Positions 25,005 through 32,499 of a stretch of DNA of 35,715 bases are shown piece after piece. Source of the stretch: Clostridiaceae bacterium (GTDB lineage Bacteria > Bacillota > Clostridia > Clostridiales > Clostridiaceae); NCBI GenBank assembly GCA_014380625.1, contig JACMJL010000131.1, positions 1 through 35,715 on the forward strand, read 5' to 3'. A program made the translations under genes and the position numbers. The notes under the pieces were generated by a model. That model was not told the DNA's origin and ran no database searches. It saw nothing but the letters and a program-made list of their open reading frames with translations. The number at the start of each line of letters is the position of its first letter. The first letter of the stretch is position 1.

Positions 25005-25184
25005 TTGTTAGTACAAAGATATAATATTTTAAAGCTTTAAACTATATGTACTAAATAAAGATAATTTACAGGACATTCTTTTATCATTGGGGCATTTCCT
25101 GCTACATCATAAAAGGAATCAAAAAAATTTGATTTATCTACTTTATTCCCTCATAGGAATATATATAAAAATTAAGAATTTTAA

Positions 25185-25211
25185 GCCGCAGGTTACCACC
25201 TGCGGCTTTTT
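25185..25211 (+). terminator. GCCGCAGG hairpin repeat, copy C, with T-run
   Basis: GCCGCAGGT/ACCTGCGGC around TACC, followed by TTTTT. It lies 14 nt upstream of the left 29-bp direct repeat and would insulate the retron operon. Confidence 0.75.
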
Positions 25212-25224
25212 ATAAAGTTTATAA

Positions 25225-25253
25225 GGTGACAGGCACATGAGTTATGAGTTATT
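25225..25253 (+). repeat. Left 29-bp direct repeat flanking the retron unit
   Basis: Begins GGTGACAGGCACATG and ends AGTTATGAGTTATT. It matches 31928-31956 at 28 of 29 positions in the same orientation. The pair encloses the retron operon and ncRNA candidate. Confidence 0.9.
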
Positions 25254-25265
25254 TGTGACATTTTA

Positions 25266-25295
25266 TTGATTGATGCTTCATAATAATGTTATAAT
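25266..25295 (+). promoter_or_regulatory. Promoter of the retron operon
   Basis: TTGATT at 25266-25271, an 18-nt spacer, and TATAAT at 25290-25295, 86 nt before the first start codon. Confidence 0.65.
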
Positions 25296-25381
25296 TAATT
25301 GAAAAATTATCCAAATAATAAACTTAATGTAAAAATATTGAGATACATTATTAAATTATAGAATTAAGGTGGGTTATTATT

Positions 25382-28381
25382 ATGTTGAAATCTATAAAGA
25401 AATGGTTTTTCAGTTTAATTTCATCTTTATTTAAAGGGAAGAAAAGGATTAACACTGTATATCCAGTGTCAAATAAAAAGGAGTTTAATAAAGGAGGTTT
25501 AAGTGATATGGGTGAGGCACCTCAAAAAATATGGAAGAAGGGATATGCTCCATTAAGAAATGTGGTTTTATGGGGATGGGATGAGAATAATAATCCAAGC
25601 TTTCTAATTCTTTATGGTAGACATCAGTTTAGAGATATAAAAGAAGCCAGTTATAATATGCTTCAGGATGCTGTCAGGTATACTAGCTATACTGTATTCA
25701 AAGGAAAGCAAGGACATTTACCTTCCTTTAAAGCTGTAAAAATAATAGAGGAAAGTGGTTACGGCACAAAAAGGAATAAGGTACCAGCTATGTATTTAAA
25801 AAAAGGCATATCCTATAGTTGGTCTTGGAGAGTTGATAACAAATATATGATCAAAGAATTTCGAAATCTAGAACCTGAAAACCAGGTGATTTTCCCCTAT
25901 TCTATTTCACCATCCTATGCTGAGTACACTGAAAAAATAGAGACTCAAAATATTAATTTTAAGGCCTTCAAACTGGCAAAAGACCCAAATGAAGTTTTAA
26001 AGTTATTTGGGAAGTCAACTCGATATTCTGAACTCATCACTGATATAATGAGCCATCCTAATATTTATATTAGAAAAAAGCGATTGACAGAATTACTCAT
26101 AATGGATCCTCCAAAAGAAGTTTATATCCTACTTTTAGATATGGGAAGTACTGAAGTAATATCAGGTTTATTTCTGGAACTTGCAAAAACCAAGAAGTCC
26201 ATTTTGATTAAAGAAGCAAAGGATTTATTAGAGGCTGAAATGAAGTGGGCGGAGGATAACTATATAAAAGGCGTAAAGAGATGTATAAAGATATATTTAA
26301 ATACTTTGGATGAGAGCTTAAAGGCTAATAGAACAAGGTGGATACGTAAATACCTGTCACGGATGGATTTACATCTTACAAGTATAGATGGCAAGGATAT
26401 TCCCCCTGATAAAATCCTTGAGGGTTCTGCTTATAGAAAGTATGCCAATTCTGGTTTGCTAAGGGATTATTACTGGAGATATGACCGTAATATCAGTAGA
26501 AGCGTAAAATCTGAAATCCCTAGGAGATATGAAGTAGGACCATATTCTGATGGAGTGAGATTAAATCTTGTTGACTTTAAAAACACCATTCAGGAAGCTG
26601 AAATATATGAATTAGCTGATGTTATTGGAAAAATTGCCTATTATTTGGATGCACCTAGATTAACTTATAATTTAAAGGGCAGTGGTAGAATTAAAGCCTT
26701 AAAATATTTAAATAGATACATAATAAGGATTATTAATTCTTATGCTGAGAATAACCCGGAGAAATTCATGGAAGCTATGAGGCACTTATTAACTAGCTAC
26801 ACTGAATATGACTATGATTGTAAGTTTAAAGGTAACTTCCAATTTAATGAGATTTTAAAATATTATTTATATCAGGATTTTAACGAAAAACCACCGGTTG
26901 GTTGGGAAAATTGGAGCCAACGTCATAATTGGATGGCTTGTGACCAACTTATGGAACAGGAAGGTCGGTATGAGTTTATGAAGGATATCTGGGATAATCA
27001 TCTTGAAGAGGTAGCAGATATCGCCACTAAAGCACAGATAAAGCAAGTGATAAAACCCTGCTATTATATGTTAAAGCACTCTTTAAAAGCCCAGGAATAT
27101 ATAGAAAATATAAGATATCAGCAGTTAATCAATTTGACACTTGTAGACTATGAACCACTGGCTGAAATGTTTAAGGATATTCTTAAAAACAAGCTCCAGC
27201 AATTAAATACCTTTGATGCGGAATTAATGATCTATTTAATTGGTTCTTGTGATAAAGGAATCTGTGACCAAGCCATGGAATTTTTTAAGAGAACAAATGG
27301 ATTGTTTTCGGCTTCAGATATAGCAGATCTACTCTTTTTGGATAATCTTCAACAATGGGTAGAATTGTTGAAGCAAAATCTGATTTCTTTTGAGGGATAT
27401 CAATATGTGGAGTTTATTAGGCAAATTATAATCAGAGCAAGTAAGTTCATGAAACTAAATATTAATCTAGATGAGAATGTCAGAGAGGTGCTTTCAATTT
27501 CCACCAATAAAATACCGCAGGTTATGAAGGCTGATAAAATTAAATTAATAGCTGAACTAATTGCTACCACACTTAATGGACCAAAGTTACTAACTTGGAT
27601 TGCAACATTTATAGAAGAAGTAATTTTTTCCGTTCCTTATGAAGAACTTAAGTCTTTACTCTCAGAAATCGTTATACAATCAGTAACAAAGGTGGTTTCC
27701 TCAAGAGTTAAAAGAATTATTTCTGTTTTAGAGTCGATGAAGAACAGAAATCTACCAACAGATTCTCAAATTATAGATATATTGGAGCATGGTAGCTCTA
27801 AGATGATTAAAACATTATTTAGTATCATCCTAGAAAATAGTAAAGAACTTAACAATCGATTTGCAACCTTATTAATTATGTTTGAGTCAGAAGTAACTGT
27901 GCTTAATAAAAAGGCAGAAGAGGTTTTTGAAAGTATGCCACCAGAAAAACAAAAACCCTTGCATCTTATGATTATTGACTCTCCAGTAAGTAAAGCCTAC
28001 TCCTTTGGACTAAAAAAACTAGACCTAATTTACGGAGATATAATCCCTAAAGAGTTTATAATTCAAATGCTAGAACATAGTTCCACAGAAGTGAAAGTTT
28101 ATATATCTGATAAGACTAACAAAATCCTTAATAATTTTGGAAATGGAAATCAGGAAATTTTTATGTATTACTTAAAAACTCTCTTATTACTGCCCAATAA
28201 AGTTTCTAAGAGTAAGGATAGGGTTTATGCAGTTATTCCTAAATTTGCCCATAAATATAAACAGAAATTAGAAGAAATTGAAGGTTTATTACTGGATATA
28301 GGAGGCTCTAATATCATTATAGATTCAGAACGAGCCCTGGTTGCTCTTGCTAAAATCAGAGGGGAGGTGATGCTTAAGTGA
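25382..28381 (+). CDS. HEAT/ARM-like repeat protein of a retron system
   Basis: A 999-aa protein, mostly alpha-helical. The first 43 residues hold a basic/aromatic amphipathic stretch (IKKWFFSLISSLFKGKK) that may contact membrane. Residues ~50-190 form a mixed domain (VVLWGWDENNNPSFLILYGR and following). From about 200 on, helical pairs such as YSELITDIMSHPNIYIRKKR and LLLDMGSTEVISGLFLELAK recur to the end, as in HEAT/ARM solenoids. No catalytic motif seen. A second start at ATG 25508 has a perfect AAAGGAGG 9 nt upstream and would give a 957-aa form without the N-terminal helix. Its stop overlaps the GTG start of the SWIM gene. In type XIII retrons, as I recall them, an ARM protein accompanies a SWIM protein and the RT; its role as effector or scaffold is inferred. 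Confidence 0.8.
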   Translation: MLKSIKKWFFSLISSLFKGKKRINTVYPVSNKKEFNKGGLSDMGEAPQKIWKKGYAPLRNVVLWGWDENNNPSFLILYGRHQFRDIKEASYNMLQDAVRYTSYTVFKGKQGHLPSFKAVKIIEESGYGTKRNKVPAMYLKKGISYSWSWRVDNKYMIKEFRNLEPENQVIFPYSISPSYAEYTEKIETQNINFKAFKLAKDPNEVLKLFGKSTRYSELITDIMSHPNIYIRKKRLTELLIMDPPKEVYILLLDMGSTEVISGLFLELAKTKKSILIKEAKDLLEAEMKWAEDNYIKGVKRCIKIYLNTLDESLKANRTRWIRKYLSRMDLHLTSIDGKDIPPDKILEGSAYRKYANSGLLRDYYWRYDRNISRSVKSEIPRRYEVGPYSDGVRLNLVDFKNTIQEAEIYELADVIGKIAYYLDAPRLTYNLKGSGRIKALKYLNRYIIRIINSYAENNPEKFMEAMRHLLTSYTEYDYDCKFKGNFQFNEILKYYLYQDFNEKPPVGWENWSQRHNWMACDQLMEQEGRYEFMKDIWDNHLEEVADIATKAQIKQVIKPCYYMLKHSLKAQEYIENIRYQQLINLTLVDYEPLAEMFKDILKNKLQQLNTFDAELMIYLIGSCDKGICDQAMEFFKRTNGLFSASDIADLLFLDNLQQWVELLKQNLISFEGYQYVEFIRQIIIRASKFMKLNINLDENVREVLSISTNKIPQVMKADKIKLIAELIATTLNGPKLLTWIATFIEEVIFSVPYEELKSLLSEIVIQSVTKVVSSRVKRIISVLESMKNRNLPTDSQIIDILEHGSSKMIKTLFSIILENSKELNNRFATLLIMFESEVTVLNKKAEEVFESMPPEKQKPLHLMIIDSPVSKAYSFGLKKLDLIYGDIIPKEFIIQMLEHSSTEVKVYISDKTNKILNNFGNGNQEIFMYYLKTLLLLPNKVSKSKDRVYAVIPKFAHKYKQKLEEIEGLLLDIGGSNIIIDSERALVALAKIRGEVMLK

Positions 28382-30186
28382 AAGTTAATTATCAATATGA
28401 AAGTCCCTCAATGTGTTCCATGCAAGGAGATGAGACAATCCTTGGACTTAGTACTGATCTTTCTAGGGAAGAGAAGGTATCCTTTTCTGGGAAGCTAAAA
28501 CATCCTCTTATTTTCCGTGATGCAATGCTTATGTTGCGCAGTATTGTGGTGTCAGATATGGGGAAGAAAAAGAAAGAGAGACTTGAATTTTTTGCTTGGC
28601 TTGATGAGGAAATTGAAAGGCGAATGCTAAAACATGAACAATATGCACCAGGAGTAAGAGATCACTTACAAAAAGATATGAAGGAGTTGATAAGGGAACT
28701 AATACAAAATGATGCAGATATTACGAAGTTGAACCAAGTTAAAAGTGAGCTGAAAAAGGAAATTGATGGCTATGATGTTTGGAAGGACTATAACAAAATA
28801 GAAAGAGCTTTCTGGAAGTTTATAAGAGAGAGGGATCTTTCCCTTTGGATGGTATTGGATCCGGTTATAACGGTGCATCCTGACCAAGTTTCCTTTGAGG
28901 CGTTTTCTATAGATGAATCTACCTATGGATGCCTATCTATTGCAATGGAGGAGTTCGATTTACTTGAAAAACCCCAGTTAGGAACTACAAATATAGATTT
29001 TTCAGCTAAATTAGCTAAGGAAATGGAGAGGTTTCGTACCTATACAAAGGTAGAGTTATCTATAAATCCTGGGGGATTTGCAGTAGATACAGGTATAATG
29101 CCGGAGCATCTTGAAAAGAAAATAGATCTCCCAGAAACTTGGATTAAAGGCTTTAATCAAGTGTCATCAGCGGCAAGTCTGGGAGGAATAGATATTGAAC
29201 TGGCACCTGTGGATATGTATGATATATGTTCCTTTTTAAGAAGACATAAGGCTAAAATCAGCCCTAGATATATGAAATGGATATTAGAGCCAGGAAAGCC
29301 AGTGAAAATTGTGTTTGAACCTTTTGGTAAGGAGCTTACCCTTAAAGGGGTTTATACTGGTGAAAAAAGTCGGGAAGAGAAGATATGGGGAAGAGAGCGC
29401 TGGCTGGTCATTGAAAAGATAATCCCTATTTCAAAAACCTTTAAGATAAGATTACTTGGTTTTGGAATGCCTCAGTTTATCATGGCAGATCTAGGAACAA
29501 TGAAAATGACCATTGGTTTTTCCTCTTGGTCTTCCAATGATTGGGTGAAGGGAACTGCATTTAATATTTTAGGTGGATATATTGGTGATGGAAACTATGA
29601 GGAAGTTTATCCACTACTTAAAGAAGGTCGCTTTTTATCTATGGAAAGTATCTATCACAGCTTAAGGGAAACCTCAAAAGGTGCCAATAAAGCAGGCGTG
29701 GGTATGCTTTTCCGACGAGGTGAAGGGTATTATGATGCTATAAGTGAGACTATTCGGTTTAGACAATTATGTAATATTCCTATTGCTAAAGAACTATATG
29801 AGACCACTGATATAGAGTTAGAAGTTGAGAAACACCTGGAGGTGGGTCTGGAACATTTTAATCTTATGGTCACTCAGGATAAATCCTTTGTTGCCAAACA
29901 ATCTTTTAAAATTCCAAATACTAAATATAGAAACTGGAGATTTAATGGTACAGATGATTTCTCGAGAAAGCATGATTTAACAGAAACCCAGTTAATCATA
30001 GATCAGGACGGACAGATTTCAAAGGTAAAATGTAAATGTAGAGAATTCAATAAGGGACCTAGGAATATCTCAGCGCCTTGTTCTCATATTCTTGCTTTAT
30101 ACGTGACTTACTCAAAGTTTTCAAAGCTTAATTTAAAACCGGATTGTGAATATAAAATGAATGATATTATGGAGATGTTGTTATGA
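28378..30186 (+). CDS. SWIM zinc-finger protein of a retron system (WHSWIM-like)
   Basis: A 602-aa protein. The C-terminal SWIM finger C552-x-C554...C568-x-H570 is complete and expected to bind zinc and probably nucleic acid. The N-terminal 200 residues are charged and helical. The middle (about 240-500) has alternating strands and helices, including GGFAVDTGIMPEHLEKKIDL and GMLFRRGEGYYD, compatible with the winged-helix part implied by the WHSWIM name, but I cannot confirm that fold by eye. It starts with GTG after GGAGGTGAT, overlapping the ARM stop, and its TGA overlaps the RT start, so all three proteins are translationally coupled. It is the likely nucleic-acid-facing partner of the RT or its msDNA (inference). 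Confidence 0.82.
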   Translation: MKVNYQYESPSMCSMQGDETILGLSTDLSREEKVSFSGKLKHPLIFRDAMLMLRSIVVSDMGKKKKERLEFFAWLDEEIERRMLKHEQYAPGVRDHLQKDMKELIRELIQNDADITKLNQVKSELKKEIDGYDVWKDYNKIERAFWKFIRERDLSLWMVLDPVITVHPDQVSFEAFSIDESTYGCLSIAMEEFDLLEKPQLGTTNIDFSAKLAKEMERFRTYTKVELSINPGGFAVDTGIMPEHLEKKIDLPETWIKGFNQVSSAASLGGIDIELAPVDMYDICSFLRRHKAKISPRYMKWILEPGKPVKIVFEPFGKELTLKGVYTGEKSREEKIWGRERWLVIEKIIPISKTFKIRLLGFGMPQFIMADLGTMKMTIGFSSWSSNDWVKGTAFNILGGYIGDGNYEEVYPLLKEGRFLSMESIYHSLRETSKGANKAGVGMLFRRGEGYYDAISETIRFRQLCNIPIAKELYETTDIELEVEKHLEVGLEHFNLMVTQDKSFVAKQSFKIPNTKYRNWRFNGTDDFSRKHDLTETQLIIDQDGQISKVKCKCREFNKGPRNISAPCSHILALYVTYSKFSKLNLKPDCEYKMNDIMEMLL

Positions 30187-31664
30187 CAGAGAATAATGAA
30201 CTTTTGCAAAACAAAAAAGCAGACTACAGAGAAAGCGTGAACAACATGGGTAAAAAGGAATTTACTCTGTTAAAGATGCAGGAATATGGATTTTGGCCAA
30301 AGGATTTACCTACGCCTTACGAAAGGCAAGATGACGAAACACCGGAACAACATAAGGAAAGGCAAACTCTTTTAAAGGAATACCAAAAAATAATTGATAA
30401 TATTGCAAAGTTATATGAGCAAAAGGATGAAATAAATAAAAGATTCCAGGAACTTAGAAAAGAATATGATGAGACCTGGGATGTAGATAAAATCAGGTTG
30501 GATATATCTAAAAAAATCATGGAGGAGTCCATAACTCGACGTAGCGAAAGAAAAAAACGGAAAGAGCTTGAAAAACAACAACAAGCAGAAATATGGCAGA
30601 AAAAAAGAGCTGAAGAAATTTTGTTTATTGGAAAAGGATACTCTCAACTGCTGCAGGATAGGTCAAGTGATGATAATAAATTATCTACACAGGGATTGCC
30701 TCTTATAAAAACTGATAAAGAGCTGGCAGAATTTCTTGGCGTGGAGTATAAACAGCTAAGATTCTTAGTTTATCATAGGGATGTAATTTCTGTTGATCAC
30801 TATCATAGATATACGGTGCCTAAGAGAAGGGGCGGAGTTCGAAATATAGCGGCTCCAAAACCAATGTTGAAAACTATTCAACGAAAGATTTTGGAGGAAA
30901 TTTTATCTAAACTAACCGTTTCAGAGTATGCACATGGCTTTTTAAAGGGAAAATCCGTTGTTTCGGGAGCACAGGCCCATATTGGACAACACACCTTATT
31001 AATTAACATGGATCTGGAGAATTTCTTTCCTACTATTACCTTTGAAAGAGTCAGAGGCATGTTCATGGCTTTTGGGTACTCTGGCTATATTTCATCCTTG
31101 CTAGCAATGCTTTGTACCTATTGTGAACGTATGGCTATAGAGGTCAGGGGAGAAATAAGATATGTGAAAACATCACCAAGAATCCTGCCCCAAGGCTCTC
31201 CAGCAAGTCCTATGATTACTAATATAATTTGTGTGAAACTTGATAGAAGATTAAGTGGCTTAGCAGAGAGAACCGGCTATATTTACACAAGATATGCAGA
31301 TGATATGAGTTTTAGTTTGAAAGAAGAGAATTATATGGATGAAGGGAAATTATGTGGTTTGGTTTCAAAAATAGTAAATGAAGAAGGTTTTAAACTCAAT
31401 AAAACTAAAACCAGATTTTTACGAAAAAATAATCGTCAGTGCATTACGGGAATTGTTATTAATAGTGAACAACTTGGTGTACCTAGAAAATGGATACGAG
31501 CCTTTAGGGCGGCTGTTCATAATGCCAATAAATTAAAACTTACTGGAACTGTGCCTTCAAAAGTGAAAAATGAAATATCAGGAATGGCAGCATGGGCAAA
31601 AAGTGTTAATGCTGAAAGGTATAAAGAGGTCATTGCTGCGGCTATAGCGGTGATACAAGATTAA
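30183..31664 (+). CDS. Retron-type reverse transcriptase with coiled-coil N-terminus
   Basis: A 493-aa RT. The palm motifs are clear: motif A D277-L-E-N-F-F-P-T-I, the LPQGSPASP block, the catalytic Y371-A-D-D374, and I421-T-G423, which matches the V-T-G of retron RTs. GAQAH before motif A corresponds to the retron N-A-x-x-H. No maturase, integrase or RNase H domain is present, which argues against a group II intron or retroelement. Residues 1-175 form a charged, helical extension (about 50-150 is strongly coiled-coil, e.g. RSERKKRKELEKQQQAEI) not present in the usual ~320-aa retron RTs. The structured RNA element 50 nt downstream is the proposed template. It would make multicopy single-stranded DNA joined to RNA. 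Confidence 0.93.
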   Translation: MTENNELLQNKKADYRESVNNMGKKEFTLLKMQEYGFWPKDLPTPYERQDDETPEQHKERQTLLKEYQKIIDNIAKLYEQKDEINKRFQELRKEYDETWDVDKIRLDISKKIMEESITRRSERKKRKELEKQQQAEIWQKKRAEEILFIGKGYSQLLQDRSSDDNKLSTQGLPLIKTDKELAEFLGVEYKQLRFLVYHRDVISVDHYHRYTVPKRRGGVRNIAAPKPMLKTIQRKILEEILSKLTVSEYAHGFLKGKSVVSGAQAHIGQHTLLINMDLENFFPTITFERVRGMFMAFGYSGYISSLLAMLCTYCERMAIEVRGEIRYVKTSPRILPQGSPASPMITNIICVKLDRRLSGLAERTGYIYTRYADDMSFSLKEENYMDEGKLCGLVSKIVNEEGFKLNKTKTRFLRKNNRQCITGIVINSEQLGVPRKWIRAFRAAVHNANKLKLTGTVPSKVKNEISGMAAWAKSVNAERYKEVIAAAIAVIQD

Positions 31665-31675
31665 TAATATATAAC

Positions 31676-31704
31676 TTGAATTTACATTTTTAATATGGTA
31701 TAAT
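31676..31704 (+). promoter_or_regulatory. Promoter of the candidate retron ncRNA
   Basis: TTGAAT at 31676-31681, a 17-nt spacer, and TATAAT at 31699-31704. Transcription would start near 31711, 17 nt before the a1 arm. No ORF follows for 400 nt, which fits an RNA gene. Confidence 0.8.
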
Positions 31705-31710
31705 TTTACA

Positions 31711-31925
31711 TAGATTAAAAGAGCAGTAATATACTCCTTGGCCTTTATACCTCGGCGCTGCGCCGCGGTTGAGATTTACCATACATACATCATCAGGTTC
31801 TGCGCAATTCGCTTCGCTACTACTACTGTGCCCATTTAAAAAGGATCCTTCGGTTTTGGGACAGTAGTAGTGCTACGCTGAAGTGTCAAAACCAGATAGG
31901 AGAGTAGTTAGCAAGGAGTCTATTG
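31711..31925 (+). ncRNA. Candidate retron msr-msd RNA, downstream of the RT
   Basis: A GC-rich, highly structured island in AT-rich DNA. Arms a1 (31728-31740, AATATACTCCTTG) and a2 (31912-31924, CAAGGAGTCTATT) are complementary at 12 of 13 positions and enclose the rest, as in retron ncRNAs. Next to a1 is G31741, a possible branching guanosine. An msr-like hairpin lies at 49-69 of this block (31749-31769: C53-C66 side arms CGGCG/CGCCG with one mismatch below). The long msd-like hairpin is 31810-31885: lower stem CGCTTC/GAAGTG, upper stem ACTACTACTGT/ACAGTAGTAGT (11 bp), then CCCA/TGGG and an A/T stem around a GGATCC loop. The order a1-msr-msd-a2 is on the plus strand behind a good promoter. 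That it is the RT template is inferred. Confidence 0.75.
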
Positions 31926-31927
31926 TT

Positions 31928-31956
31928 GGTGACAGTCACATGAGTTATGAGTTATT
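31928..31956 (+). repeat. Right 29-bp direct repeat flanking the retron unit
   Basis: Begins GGTGACAGTCACATG and ends AGTTATGAGTTATT, one substitution from the left copy. It lies 3 nt beyond the a2 arm of the ncRNA candidate, so it marks the 3' edge of the unit closely. Confidence 0.9.
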
Positions 31957-32000
31957 AAAACACCTGTATTTGGTAATGTTATCAAATACAGGTGTTTTTC
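31957..32000 (+). terminator. Terminator after the retron unit
   Basis: AAAACACCTGTATTTG pairs perfectly with CAAATACAGGTGTTTT over a 10-nt loop, then TT. It would end the ncRNA and operon transcripts before blaI. Confidence 0.9.
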
Positions 32001-32036
32001 ATGAATAAAAAAACATACTAAAATTGTAAAAATATG

Positions 32037-32090
32037 TTGACTAATCCAAATTACAGTTGTAAACTTAAGATAGCAATTACAAACGTAAAC
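32037..32090 (+). promoter_or_regulatory. Promoter and two BlaI/MecI-type operators
   Basis: TTGACT at 32037-32042 and TAAACT at 32060-32065 with 17-nt spacing. Operator 1 (ATTACAGTTGTAAAC, 32050-32064) covers the -10. Operator 2 (ATTACAAACGTAAAC, 32076-32090) lies downstream. Both fit the TACAnnTGTA pattern of BlaI/MecI boxes, the second imperfectly. Confidence 0.8.
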
Positions 32091-32110
32091 GAAATGGAGG
32101 TAGAATAATA

Positions 32111-32494
32111 ATGGGTGAAATTCCAAAAATATCAAATGCTGAATGGGAAGTAATGAAAATAATATGGAATCATTCTGAGATAACATCAATCAATATTATT
32201 CAGGAATTAAAGGATAAAGCAGCGTGGAAACCTGCTACGGTTAAAACTCTAATTAACAGATTATTAAATAAGAATGCAATTGGGTTTAATAAATCAGGTA
32301 CTGAATATATATATTTTCCTTTGTTGGCAGAAGAGGAATGTATAAAATCAGAAAGTCAGTCCTTTATTAATAGAGTATTTAATGGTTCTATGAAATCAAT
32401 GCTCTTAAACTTTGTTGAATCAAAGGAGATATCTGAAATGGATATAAATGAATTGAAAAACATACTAAACCAATCAAGTAAAAAGGAAGGTTGA
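32111..32494 (+). CDS. BlaI/MecI family transcriptional repressor
   Basis: A 127-aa winged-helix repressor. ISNAEWEVMKIIWNHSEITS at 7-26 is the signature N-terminus, followed by the recognition region WKPATVKTLINRLLNKNAIG and the wing NKSGTEYIYFPL. The C-terminal helices dimerise and include the region cleaved by BlaR1 in other systems (around the SFINRVFNGS segment). RBS TGGAGG precedes the ATG. Two matching operators lie upstream, so autorepression is expected. The M56 protease gene follows with overlapping or nearly overlapping reading frames. No beta-lactamase gene is present in the window, so the real target may be envelope-stress related. Confidence 0.92.
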   Translation: MGEIPKISNAEWEVMKIIWNHSEITSINIIQELKDKAAWKPATVKTLINRLLNKNAIGFNKSGTEYIYFPLLAEEECIKSESQSFINRVFNGSMKSMLLNFVESKEISEMDINELKNILNQSSKKEG

Positions 32495-32499
32495 GGTTT

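Larger units (their letters stand above)
24973..25381. other. Repeat-rich intergenic region before the retron operon
   Basis: About 400 nt without a gene. It contains two GCCGCAGG hairpins (24983-25004 and 25185-25211), a 29-bp direct repeat (25225-25253), and the promoter of the retron operon. Confidence 0.6.

Noticed and set aside
30183..31664. Group II intron reverse transcriptase
   Set aside because: No maturase X or endonuclease domain and no intron RNA domains around it; partner genes and motifs fit a retron.
31741..31925. Small ORF in the GC-rich block
   Set aside because: Frames are short, without ribosome binding site, and the block is dominated by strong inverted repeats.
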